Of a stretch of 64,000 nt of DNA, positions 1 to 12,931 are shown in pieces. How positions within the stretch are numbered: the first letter of the stretch is position 1; every line of letters starts with the position of its first letter. Location of the stretch: the NCBI GenBank assembly GCA_001630475.1, contig KV419407.1, positions 248,001 through 312,000 on the forward strand. Direction: 5' to 3'. Source of the stretch: Sistotremastrum niveocremeum HHB9708. Its lineage: Eukaryota > Basidiomycota > Agaricomycetes > Sistotremastrales > Sistotremastraceae. The notes beneath the pieces were generated by a model. That model made no database searches and was not told the DNA's origin. It saw nothing but the letters and a program-made list of their open reading frames with translations. The translations under genes and the position numbers were made by a program.

Positions 1-216
1 CTTTACGACGTAGTGCATACATGAAGCCTAACAAGGTTTGGAAATCTGAAGCAAAAATAGTCGAGACTTGGAAGAAACAGACTCAAAGAGCGCCCGAATG
101 ATCGGGCGTTGCTGTGCGGCTGCTCTGATTTCGAACCCGTTCATCACTACATCAAGGACATATAGAGATGGCCTCCTTCTCAACGCACCAGCACACTTGT
201 TTCTCTCCTCTCCCCC
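1..216. other. Left-edge upstream region
   Basis: No coding region is supported here. It probably contains the promoter and 5' UTR of the fucosyltransferase-like gene that starts at 217. I see no clear TATA box or repeat. Confidence 0.4.
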
Positions 217-2134
217 ATGACATCGCGGCCTGCGAGCATACTAATCAGAAAATACACGTCGCCAGTAATTGCATATAATGCAGACTTGACGCCTCGAACG
301 CCATACTCCCAGGTCCATGTACCGGACCTTGACGACGAGGTCGACGACAGTGATTTGGTCCTCAATCAACAGTCGTATCCTCTGCTAGCCTCATCCTCAC
401 CGACAAGAGCTTCTGCTCGAGAAAAACCTCAGCTTTCTCCTGGTTCTCCGTATGAATCTCGAAACCGAGCCTTGTCGCGGTTATCGCTCGGCTCAAGGAT
501 ATTGGGAGGTGCAGCTGCGTTGCTTCTCGTGCTGCTTGGTTTCATTGTCTATCAACGAGTCCAATCGTACCCCTCCGCTACCTCTGATCCAGCCAAAGAG
601 AACTTGGATGCAGTGCCCGTGGTCAGTAAACCCACCTACAGCCCTGGTGCTATTGCACGACCGAGACCGTCATCCCAATCCCAATCCCAACCTCAACCAA
701 CTCACATAGTAGATGCTCACCGCATAGACTACTCCGATTACTCCATGTTCCCGTTGGAACCTCTGCAGTATGCCGCCGAATGCTGGAAAATGCATCAGAA
801 GCCCGCCCCTCATCCGCCATATTGGGAAGCAGGGGAGCATGGCGTCATGGACGTTGCCCACGACACCTCCAATCCCAACGTCTGCAGCAGCACTATCACC
901 TATCAATTGGACGGTTATGTGGGATTATTCGCGGACTTGGCCTTGATCGCTCAAGTAGCTGCGCTCGCAAGAGAGGTGAGATCGGATGTTGTGATGGTAC
1001 CTGGCGTTGAACTCATTATTTGAAGCGAAATCGAACTCTTCTAATAGACGATCGATACTGGAATCGAGGTCGTTGGCAAGATCATTTCATGAGCGTGCGG
1101 CATACACAGCCTGGTCCAGAGCCTGGTTGCACGCCGCCTCCACCTGAAGGTGAATATCTTCTCATTTCTATCGAAAATGTTCTCATATTGGCCACTAGAA
1201 CTCGTTGCTTGTCCTCGTCTGGCAAAACACTGGGTACTATCTCTGTTCTCGACTTTGTATCCGCAGAACGCTCATGGTCGACGACAGGTTGTAAATTCGA
1301 GGACTGCCAAATTCCATTTCAGCCACGGATTCGACGATCAATACCACGATGCGTGAGTGTGACATCTCCAGAGATATATTCTGGTCATTGATGAGATGCT
1401 ATCAGTTATTCACACGGCATTGATCGGCTTCATCCCATCTTCGACATGGCTCTAACTTCATTAGAGTCCACAATAATTCCGAATAAATTCAATTCGGATT
1501 TAATACGAATGGCGAGAAATGAAGTCGGAAAGCCGTCTTATCTTGCGGTTCACATACGACGAGGAGATCGAAAGCCTGTTTCATGGAAATACAGGGACGG
1601 CTTCGTCCCCTTATTGGACTACCTTCATGGCGTAGAAAAAGCATGGCAAAAGATCAACGCGACCTCCGCGAATAAAGCGATCTGGTTGGCGTCTGACTCC
1701 GTCGAGGCTCAGCGGCAATTCATCGACCTTCTGCCTGCGGGTGTGGATACATTCGGCCTCAGTATCAGTTCTAACCCTGGCTTGCGATCTCTACAGCCTT
1801 CATCAGCATATCGGCAGGTTGACTGGCCGTCTAAGGCGCCCTCGGACAGAATCCAAGAGACACGAGGTGTCATAGTTGATTTTGCTCTGCTGTCTGGTGC
1901 TTGGATGCCTGCTGCTGAGTTGGGCGTCTGGCCTGAGGCAGTAGTTTGTACTATTTCGTGAGTTACTGCATTATTCCCTTGTGGCGGTCTCTAATTTGAT
2001 TTGCCAGATCGAATTTATGCACATTGTCGGCTGTCCCATTCGGCTGGGAGCTGGCGTTCGAGAAGAAGCTGTGGGTTGAGATCGATAACGCGGGATCTAT
2101 CGCACCGATATGGAATGCGTTTGAATTATTCTAG
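217..2134 (+). CDS. Type II membrane protein with fucosyltransferase-like HxRRGD motif
   Basis: Five exons (217-975, 1026-1149, 1199-1352, 1406-1957, 2008-2134) give 571 residues. The N-terminal 90 residues are polar and cytosolic-like. One membrane segment follows at about residues 95-112, as in a Golgi type II anchor, then a Ser/Pro/Gln-rich stem and a lumenal domain. The domain carries the HIRRGD motif near residue 395, the GDP-fucose/phosphate-binding signature shared by POFUT, FUT8 and NodZ families. Downstream of it, LASDS resembles the second conserved fucosyltransferase motif. The ATG at 217 is the first in frame and all introns are near 50 bp. The fold assignment rests on the motif and topology. 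The acceptor substrate is unknown, so the activity (O-fucosylation of proteins or glycans) is inference. Confidence 0.75.
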
Positions 2135-2548
2135 ACGTGACTTTTGCGGGACTCTGATAACCATCACTGACACACTCATTACAATGTATCTTATGTCCTA
2201 TATATATTTATCGCTGCATACTGGAAGTCTACAAAGAAGGAAATTTGTTTAGGCGCTCTCGGAGCGTGTTGAAGTTGTTGACCGGAATCGGCAATCGGAT
2301 AAGAGACGCAGGGACTGCTGGAGAGCGGTGCCGAACCCGTCCTTGAACAGGTCGTCTGCGTCGCGATCTTCTGAACGTCATTCGACTTGGCCAATACTCA
2401 AGCTCTGACATAATAGCGCGTCATTCTGTGCGCTCGCCGCTGTCTTATACTTGCGCGATATCCTACGAGCCACCATCGCCAGTTCGACCACTTCCGAACG
2501 TACAAGTCAACCCACACAACTTTACCTTCGCTTTAGCGCGTTTTCGAC
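2135..2548. other. Intergenic region upstream of the kinase
   Basis: This 414-bp stretch holds the presumed 3' UTR of the fucosyltransferase-like gene and the promoter and 5' UTR of the kinase. I see no further gene or repeat. Confidence 0.5.
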
Positions 2549-4705
<2,157 letters not shown>

Positions 4706-4841
4706 CGATCGTGAGGCTTGCATGCTGGACATCGATCGCCTTTCGTACTTGTACCCCACATTCTGTTGTCTTCTCATCATCATTCCCATGGCATTAATAC
4801 CAATCTGTACACAGTTCATAGGATAGTGGCTGGTAGTTGCA

Positions 4842-7800
4842 TCACTCCCGATCTGTAATCTTAGGTTTCTTCTTCTTGACACCGATTCCCTTCTTCTTGA
4901 CTTTGGTGACCTTGATGGTGTCAGTGGCGGGTGCGCTCGCAGCTTCTTCTTGAGGTAAGGTATCCTTGAGGGTTGTGGACGTGCCTTCTCCATCCGTGAG
5001 GGCTACCTCTGCAGGCTGTTCATCCAAGTCTCGAGACTCCGCCTTGTGAACTGTTTCTTCTCGAGGTGCAAAATTATCAGCTAGCCCTCGCCAGTCAGTA
5101 AATGCACGGACATTCGACCCATAGAAGTGGACATACCCTCGAGTTTCATGATGGGGATAGAATCAATATCATCTTCTTGGGTAGAAGGATCAACAATGTA
5201 ATAGGGGTCATCCCTCAAGCGAGCAAGTCTTTCAGCTTTCGCCTGTGGGAAGCACACAATTATTGACGGATCATGAGAAATACCTGATTTCATACCCTTG
5301 CTTTCGCTGCCAGTTCTTCGGCAGTCGGTCCCAGCTCAGTCGGAGTTGGTGCCGTTCTGTCTTTAGGCGCTTTCTTGGTCTTTTTCTTGACGCTAGTACG
5401 ATGGCTCGATGTTCCCTTTACAGTGATATGCTGAGGTTGTGCAACAGGCTTTGAACGCGCTTGTTCTCGGGCATATTCGGACGGAACAATCCAAGAATCC
5501 AGATCAATGCCTTCGAGAGTCGGTACTGGGTGGGATGCTGAAAGGGATGATGCTATTTCGTGTGTGGAGAAAAGGGGACTGAGGAGATAGAGGCTTTTGG
5601 GGAAATCTGGTTCTGGATTATTGTTTGAACTGCCCAGCGCTGATCGCGACGACTGATGGCGAGTAATATCTGCCTGAATAAATGTCAATAGTTGAACAGC
5701 ACTGGCTGCCTGGATTATAGTCAGATGCCCGTTCGCAGCCGATACAAGCCGAACAAGCAACCTCACCCTCTCTTGGACTTCCAGGTCATGGTGAGCAGTG
5801 AGTCTCTCAATGCCACTTTTCGTCAAGCTAACGATCTCGATAATTTTGGGTAGATTTTCTAAGCGCCAATGTTCAGCCTTTTCAGCCAGCCACTGTCCAA
5901 GAACTTTCAAAGAAGCTTGGATGTATATGGAGCTTATATCTGACGCAAGCGTGTCGGTGTGTCGGTTAGTCAGATACTCAAGGATTTGAGGAGGGTCCGA
6001 TAGATCACTACAGAATGAATGACTTATAAGGCAATCATGTGATGTGGACTAACCTAGCATATTCGCCACAAATCCAACCAGCAGCCCACAAGACTTCGGA
6101 ACAGCTGTCTTCATCAGTTGAGGACAGAGCAAGAGTGTCGTCCCCAATCAACTTTGACATCAGCTTGACACAGTATGGACGCGTAGATTTGGCCCGTAGA
6201 GTTACTTCTATGATTTGATCTCGAATCAAGGCTCCGATACGGACTGAGGCTATATATGCAAGATCCACCAGGACTGAGAGGTACCATTCGAAATCAGTGA
6301 TGTTTTCGAAGTCCGCCCGTGAGCACATCTCAATGATTCGTTTCGAAACTTCCATCCGATAGGTTGGAGCAAGATTGGTGGTAGGCGGGGGTACCGAGGC
6401 CGTCGATATACCAGAAGCCGACCTGGCTAATGATTCGGCAGCGCTTGGTGGCGCAGTCGTAAGCGACTCAGGCTTGATTAAATGGGACAAAAGCTGTTGG
6501 ACGAGAGACTGGATGTTGTTTGGGGTAACCATGGCGGAAATTAGATCCAGGGCTCTCAGGCGGATGCTTATATCAGGTAGATCCAGACTTGCGATAATCG
6601 CTTCCTCGTACTCTGCAATAAGATGAGGATGCGAAGGCACAATCTTCACCAGTGCCAATAGTGCAATATATTTCACTGAAGAAATTACAATTTAATCAGC
6701 GCCAGCCATTTAGTAAATTAGACACTCACGATTTTGATCAGGGTCCTGGAGAAATGCGGCAAGTTTACGGGTACATGTTTCAGCGAGCGAGAGCTCTGAT
6801 GGACCGTCGAGCATCCCGCCTATAATGCAAGTATGCACACATTCATAGAGTAATGATATGGCAGAAGTCGAGGATATCAACTCGGATATTGGAGGTTTCA
6901 ACTTCTTCACCAATCGTGGTTCGGCAGGAGCAAGAGCACCGAACTAAGGCAACGACTTCAAATGACAGGTATGGGAGCACAGGGCACAAAAGATCTTACC
7001 AGTTTGATAATCTTGATTAGCATCCAGTTGTTGGAAGATGTAGTGAGGATTTGGAAGAGCTGCGGCGCAAGAAAGAGATACTCCTCAGGATTCCGTCGGG
7101 TTAGCTCACAAAGAACATTGACAGTCGCGGACATGACCCCTTAACGAGAACACACTGATTCAATAAAGGGTCAGTGAAAAAATAAGCCACGAACCAGGAT
7201 CTGGGTCATCCAGACGGTCCCTAAGTCTCGGCAGGCCGACTTGCAGGGCATCGGGATATTTGAGAATGACCTTATAGAGTGCAAGTACCGCTCGCTTCCG
7301 GATGTGGGCACGGGAATGGTTCAACATAGCGATGAGCTCTGGAGTTAGATCTCTTGCAAGATCGGGAGTAGCAATATCTGACAGTCCATTCAAAGCAGCG
7401 GCGACTTCTAGAGGGGAAGATCCTAGATCCTTAAGTTTTGTCAGATCGACGACCTTGCAATACAGCGCACGTCTGCGCACCTTCTTGATCATGTTTGTCG
7501 TTAACATCAGCACATCAGTATCTTGATTGAATGACTGGGAAGCTGCTAGATATCCAACGGCCTTGAGGTGATATTTAGGTGATGACATAACTTCCACGAC
7601 ATTGAAAGATGCCCAGGACATGTCGTATCCGACCATATCAAGCTAAGGGTCAGTAGCAGTGAGTTCACTGACATAAACCGTGATGCGCCCGCGGACTCAC
7701 ATATGTCAGCTTTAATATGGCCCCTGCCTTGAGGTCCATGTCTCCGCTCTTAACCTCTCGTCGAATCTCACTCATAGCTTGTGCTATGAATCGAGACTCA

Positions 7801-7856
7801 TCACTTCTATTGGCACGAAGACCGCGAATGAGATCCTGCAGCGTCCTTTCCCACAT
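4842..7856 (-). CDS. APL5: AP-3 adaptor complex subunit delta
   Basis: Eight exons give 878 residues: complement of 4842-5080, 5137-5242, 5296-6007, 6054-6675, 6730-6943, 7000-7139, 7195-7642, 7701-7856. The protein begins MWERTLQDLIRGLRANRSDE, the characteristic start of delta-adaptin. An adaptin N-terminal alpha-solenoid follows (DMVGYDMSWASFNVVEVMS, HEAT-like helices to about residue 600). The tail is charged and ends in a lysine-rich KVKKKGIGVKKKKPK. AP-3 delta is a large subunit of the AP-3 coat that sorts cargo from Golgi/endosome to the vacuole. The intron before 7139 uses the AAG acceptor at the end of CTCGTTAAG; the nearer CAG would bring a stop into frame. The ATG at 7856 matches family starts; an upstream in-frame GTG is not needed. 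Confidence 0.95.
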
Positions 7857-8220
7857 TTCCACCAGGTAAGCTGTCCCACTGCAACCCTTTGCTGGTCAGT
7901 ATGGACGCCGTGGATTCGTATGACGCCAACGTGAGGGATCGCAAGACCGGGGAGTCTTATTATGCAATCAGGACAGGAATGCTGGAGCTTCTGAGGAAGA
8001 CCCTCGACTGTTTAGTTGGCGAGGCTTGTTCAGCGTCTACTTTCGTGGTGACCGCGTCGAGCCAGGAGAGCGGTCAAAGGAACCTTAGTTCCCGACGCGT
8101 CGTGGCGCCGGCCGTGCATACTCGCAAAAGAGTCTTAATACACTTGTGGCAAAGCCTTGTTTATTGGTTTAACGACAGAACGTCAACATGGAGCGCATCT
8201 TAGATTTGTATTTCGAGCAA
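7857..8220. other. Intergenic region between AP-3 delta and NIF3
   Basis: This 364-bp region lies upstream of AP-3 delta and downstream of NIF3, both on the minus strand. Short open frames occur on both strands but none has a family match or splice support. It is likely promoter plus 3' UTR. Confidence 0.5.
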
Positions 8221-9358
8221 TCAAACAAAGCTGAGGGGGTGTCGATCACTATTGCTAATATATACCTCCCAGCCTTTGACATCTTCTTTCCCAAGTTCTT
8301 CAAGTATTTTGCTTCTGAAAGTGGGAAGATAGCCTCTCTCAGTATTTGTGTGTCCACCTTTGTGAGGCCATTGATCAGTTCACTGTGAAAGCATGGTTCG
8401 AGTCGATCGACTTACATAGAACTACGCTAGTCCCCCTCCCTACGGCAGCGAGCACTTCGTGCTAAGCGGTCTAGTGGGTTCCAAGTTGAGCAGAGATGAT
8501 GCAGAAACTTACATGAGGCATCTCTCCAGTAAAATACACGTCAGCAGCAGTATTTCCAATCACAGACCCTCCTGCACCGGCACAAAGAGCGATTGTCTTC
8601 ACAGGTATTTGATCCAAGGAAGAAAAGGCAGTGGGAACACCAATTTGGACTGACGACGTGTTTGTCAATAGAGGGCTCGAAGCGTTGTGCGCAGGAGTCG
8701 ATCAGTACCATTGGTGATGTGTAGAAAGTTCTTGATCTTGGCAACAAGGGCATCCAAAGGCACCTCGTCAGCGAGGCTCACTCGTCGACCAATTCCAACA
8801 TCTTCTCCGGGAATGGAACGGATTGATTCCACGCCACCGTTGCCGAGTCCATGAGCAAGCCAATCATTGATGCCCCCTTGGACAGTGTCGAGAGCAGTAT
8901 GAGGGCAGTATACGGCGATGCCAGCTACAGCGCATTTCAACAAAGAATTTTGAATAGGATCATTGTAAGACAAAGAAGATAGGGGTTTGAATATTGGAGG
9001 ATGATATGCCACGATCACTGATGTAGGTGTGTCGAGTGCTTCCTGGCACACAGCAGGCGTAAGACTGAACCGAGGTTTAGAAATGAATGGCTGGCCGGCA
9101 AATAGCTCACTCGATAGTAAGCAAGATACGCGGCGAGTTGGCTCGTAATTTCTCTGGGTCTGTTATGCTCTATAAAGACCAAGAGATTACAGTGTTCAGA
9201 GAGGAGTGGCGTACGCAGTATAATGCCAGTCTGTAAGAGCAATCGTGATTCATATTGGGACTCATTCAAGGCTTGGAACGAACATTATCCCAGGACTCAG
9301 CGAGTCGCGGTGGTGCAAGGCGTTCCAGGATGCTTATGATATGCTTCAGACTGGCCAT
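8221..9358 (-). CDS. NIF3: NIF3 family protein (Ngg1-interacting factor 3-like)
   Basis: Seven exons give 271 residues: complement of 8221-8357, 8416-8461, 8513-8649, 8709-9064, 9111-9159, 9215-9230, 9284-9358. Family landmarks run in order: LAESWDNTGI at the N terminus, LLTIDLTPAVC, VAYHPPIFKPL with the metal-site histidine, YCPHTALD, LCAGAGGSV, ADVYFTGEMPHHEVLAAV, and the C-terminal GHTNTERGYLP. NIF3/YbgI proteins form toroidal hexamers with a dinuclear metal centre, and their cellular role is still debated. Exon 2 is only 16 bp. The last acceptor (cctcacaaag) was chosen because it restores the conserved C-G-H-T-N-T-E-R motif. The gene is divergent from the aldo/keto reductase with 159 bp between start codons. 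Confidence 0.93.
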
Positions 9359-9517
9359 TAGTTGATTGCTAACCTGGATAACTAAAGGTGATGTCGTGAC
9401 TCAGGGCCGGTTGACCGCCGGCAGCCCGAACCCGTCGGCACCTCGGAAGCCACTTCTGTATATAAGTGTAGTCCACTCCCAAAGTCATGCTTCCACTACT
9501 CAATCAAAGCTTCAATT
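9359..9517. promoter_or_regulatory. Shared divergent promoter, NIF3 / aldo-keto reductase
   Basis: This 159-bp gap separates two divergent start codons, so both promoters must lie here or inside the neighbouring genes. It includes the TATATAA-like stretch tatataagtg near 9460, about 60 bp before the reductase ATG. No specific factor site is claimed. Confidence 0.45.
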
Positions 9518-11421
9518 ATGCCCCTCCAATCCTGGCCAGTTACTCGTGAATTCGACCCAAAGGGCATGCCCTTCCGTAGGTTGGGCGGTACGGGTCTTCG
9601 TGTCCCCGTTTTCTCACTTGGAGGATGTAAGTTATGCATATAATCGCAGACGCATCTCCCATCTGATGCTTATCTCTTGCAGGGCTGACCCTTGGTGGTA
9701 CCGTCACTGGAGACCCTGTCAAGGTACGACAGACCGATCTTTTGATCAGACCTCCCTAATGTGTTGATGAAGGAAATCATTAAAACCGCATTTGATGCTG
9801 GTATCAACATGTATGCACATATATACTTTGCTCTCATTCACACATAGTAACCAGACGGCAGGTTCGATACAGCTGAAGCTTATGCTGCAGGCAAATCAGA
9901 GCTGGAGATGTACGATCCCTATGACTTCGCAGCCACATGAACTCACGACTTATTGCTATACGTCTCAGGGGTCGCGTCATCAAAGAGCTTGGACTTCGTC
10001 GCACTGATCTGGTCATCACTACAAAATTATTCTGGGGTCTTCGTAAAGGGCCCAATGATCACGGTCTTAGTCGAAAGCAGTAAGCCACGTTTTCTTCAAG
10101 ACAACCAAACTCCTCCCATTGCTAATGACGCCGCTAGCATCATTGAAGGAACGTACGAGTCTCTTGAGAGACTAGGTCTGGACTACGTTGATGTCATTTT
10201 TGCCCACCGCCCCGATAAAACGGGTAAGCCAATATAGTTTCATGCACTCTTCACCCTGACAGCGGCACCTTCTTTTGTTTCCAGTCCCGATGGTGAGCTT
10301 TTTTAGAATTCTGACATGAAATCGACTCAGTATTTAATGCGCAATCGCAGGAAGAGATTGTCCGCGCCTTCAATTATGTCATCGAAAAAGGCCAGGTATG
10401 TGTTTTCATGTCGCGCAAGAATTTATCTGACTATGTGGTCTAGGCATTCTACTGGGCTACATCTGAAGTGAGTCACATGTCAATTTCGAGGGATCCTTCA
10501 TTTTACCTCCTACCAGTGGTCTGCTCGTGACATTGAAGAAGCCTACCGTAATTTTTTCCCCCACGCGTTATCTTTCTGGCAGCTCAGTTTTCCTTCTAGA
10601 TATTGCCGACAAGCTTAACTTGATCCCCCCCATTGCCGAACAGTGCAAACACCAGTTCGTGACTATCATTTTCGATTTATCTTGGGCCTTTATTGACGGA
10701 CCCAAGCTTGTTCCATCGTCAACGACCCGAGGTCGAATACAAGTAATTGTTTTTAGTCGCATATAAATCGACTCCTCACGTTATTTAGACCACTCTATGA
10801 AAAATACCACTATGGAACCACCATTTGGTCTGCATTGGCCGGTGGTATCCTCACTGGCAAAGTGAGTTGTCGTCAGCCTTGGTCCCTCAATCTGAACTCA
10901 CTCGGTTTCAGTACAACAATGGCATCCCCCCTGGGACTAGATTTGATGACCACAAAGAATTCTTTAAGGGAGTCATCAACTCCTTCAATGATGAGAGGTA
11001 AAACGCCCTTCCGAGAGATCATCAAAATCAGCTTTGACATGGGAAATAGCGGAAAAGAGCAATTCGATAAAGTACGCAAATTGTCCGAGTTGGCTGAGAA
11101 GGAGCTCGGTTGCAAAGTCGCCCATTTGGCTCTTGCTTGGGTCGCACAAAACCCTAACGTGAGATCCAACAACTCTGAAGGGTTATGCTTGTGACCTAAC
11201 GGACCTTCAGACTAGCACTGTTATATTGGGAGCATCTAGGCCCGAACAAATAACTGAGAACCTGAAAGCTCTCGAGGTCATTCCCAAGCTCACTCCCGAA
11301 GTATTGAAGAAGATCGAAGAGATTGTTGGTACTGCCCCCGAGCAAGAGGTACGCCCAGCGGTTGACCTTCGAGATGATACACTAACCGTTACTTCTCTAA
11401 CAGTCCACTTGGGGTCGTTAG
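9518..11421 (+). CDS. Aldo/keto reductase, voltage-gated K+ channel beta-subunit-like
   Basis: Seventeen exons give 351 residues: 9518-9626, 9683-9723, 9773-9810, 9862-9909, 9969-10079, 10138-10223, 10285-10292, 10351-10395, 10444-10467, 10517-10547, 10600-10654, 10707-10742, 10789-10861, 10912-10997, 11050-11158, 11211-11348, 11404-11421. It begins with [20 protein letters not shown]. The AKR tetrad appears as Asp and Tyr in [12 protein letters not shown], Lys in TTKLFWG and His in FAHRPD. The NADPH-phosphate pocket is in [15 protein letters not shown]. The overall layout is that of fungal and plant Kv-beta-type AKRs, cytosolic NADPH-dependent aldehyde/ketone reductases. Exon 7 is an 8-bp microexon. 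The gene is about 45 percent intron by length, far denser than its neighbours. The physiological substrate is unknown. Confidence 0.95.
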
Positions 11422-11623
11422 AATTGTCCTTGACCTTGTGTTATGAAGAGAGTATATTAATTGGAATATAGCAGCGCAACTGTAAACAAAGCGATTCAGT
11501 AAAATTTAACTTTCCTATGTATACAACGTATAGTAAACTTCCGAAAAGTGGTTCGGCAACGTATCCTCGGATGAAAGTGCTAAGCGCCTGAGCGCCAGCA
11601 GGACTGCACTCACCGCCACCACC

Positions 11624-12014
11624 ATGTCTCGAGCTACGCGTTTTGCTTCAATTTCGTCAATCGCTATCGTGCTATACTTGCTCTTCTTCTTTTCAGTACT
11701 ACCCGTCCCTTTAGTAGACCAGACGACCGCAAATGAAATCCTCGTCGTGGTGAGAGAGCTGGTCGTTTGATAGTCATATTCGTATCGTTAACGGCCCTCT
11801 AGATTCCGTGGTGGCTCTTAGTATCATTCGGGTCTTACTCTTTGGGGAGCCTGGGGCTGGGACTATTGACATTCCGAGAATGCCCAGACGCATATACTGA
11901 ACTGCTAAGTGTACATCATGCCATGCTACCAACTTATACAAGTGTTTACGTGTCAATCAGGAAATAAATCTAGCAAAAGACGACCTCCGTTCGAAAGGTG
12001 TCACAGTCGACTGA
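11624..12014 (+). CDS. DPM3: Dolichol-phosphate mannosyltransferase subunit 3
   Basis: Three exons (11624-11749, 11803-11910, 11961-12014) encode 95 residues, the usual DPM3 size. Two hydrophobic segments (about residues 8-30 and 43-66) are followed by the conserved TFRECPDAYTELL block and a short cytosolic helix ending KGVTVD. DPM3 is the ER-membrane tether that stabilises the catalytic DPM1 subunit in dolichol-phosphate-mannose synthase. That enzyme feeds N-glycan, O-mannose, GPI and C-mannose pathways. The second donor is AGT/gtacat, chosen because it keeps the frame into EINLAKDDLRSKG. It lies 42 bp from the stop codon of the convergent minus-strand gene, so the 3' UTRs must overlap. Confidence 0.93.
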
Positions 12015-12056
12015 ACCTCTAGGGCGGATCACAGACACATTCAAGGTGGTTCAGCG

Positions 12057-12848
12057 TCAAGTTGGCAGACCCAGGGTTTGTCTCTGTTATGTGGGATGAG
12101 ACAGCGGAATGCACGACGGATTTTACAACTTGGACATACGAGTTGGATGAAGGTTGCTCGTTCGGTGGGAGGGAGTTGTTCGATTTGTGAAGGTGTCATG
12201 GCAATAACACGCATAAGAAGAGCCTGTGCGCAATATATATTCTCAATCTCGTCAACAAATCGCGGCGCAATCGAACGGACCCTTTGATCTTCAGGGATGC
12301 TTGCTATTACATTGGGCGGCGCATTTTGAGTTACGAACTGGGCCTGAGCTGACTGAGGGAACGAAGCCACAGGTGCAGCTGCGGGAGGCCCAGCATAAGG
12401 TTGCTGCCATGTAGAAGCGGGGGGTGCGAGACGCGAAGCTACAGACGCCCTGGGTGGCTGTAGGATCTGTTGCATTTGCGGTGCGGCTGGGACGGGAGCA
12501 GGGGAAACAACGGGTGTAGAAGAATGTAAGGGAGCGGGAGGGGCGTCTGCAGCAAATGTAGCAAGTGTTGTCTGTGGAAGAAAAATAAGAGAATAGTATA
12601 TGCGATAGGTCAATTTACCTGGAGAGCTTTCAAGTCAAGAAGATCCAACTTGATCATGAGTTCGAAGAGGGCATATGCGATTTGGGGTTTGGGATTCAAA
12701 ATCGCGCGTACTTGGTCGCCAGTCGTTTTCTGTAGCGACCATGAATATTTTGAAATATTGAGTGGCCCAAGAAGGTATAATAGGGGACCTTGAGTTGGAC
12801 AAGGAGTTCCATCAGCTGCTCCTCAGGAATTGCAGTGGTTTCAGACAT
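12057..12848 (-). CDS. CstF-64/Rna15-like hinge and C-terminal domain protein, no RRM
   Basis: Four exons (complement of 12057-12083, 12140-12571, 12619-12729, 12789-12848) encode 209 residues. The N-terminal 70 residues resemble the CstF-64 hinge that binds CstF-77/Rna14, including a helix pair containing KPQIAYALFELMIKLDLLD. A Pro/Ala/Gln-rich middle follows. The C-terminal helical bundle reads ALLMRVIAMTPSQIEQLPP and ends LRQTLGLPT, like the transcription-termination/cleavage-factor C-terminal domain. Full-length CstF-64 starts with an RNA-recognition motif, and none is visible here or directly upstream, where the divergent beta-COP gene starts 83 bp away. A role in mRNA 3'-end processing is inferred. 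It could be a partner or competitor of an RRM-bearing copy elsewhere. Confidence 0.82.
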
Positions 12849-12931
12849 GCTTTGGCGTTGTGGCTGTGCTGGCGACACGTCCTGCTTGCGCGCTTCGAGT
12901 TTCGGCTTCACATTCACCTCCAACTTCAAAC
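12849..12931. promoter_or_regulatory. Very short divergent promoter, CstF-like / beta-COP
   Basis: Only 83 bp separate the two divergent start codons. At least one 5' UTR or core promoter must overlap the other gene. An open minus-strand frame also runs through it from an ATG at 12953, but the shorter start at 12848 fits better. Confidence 0.45.
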
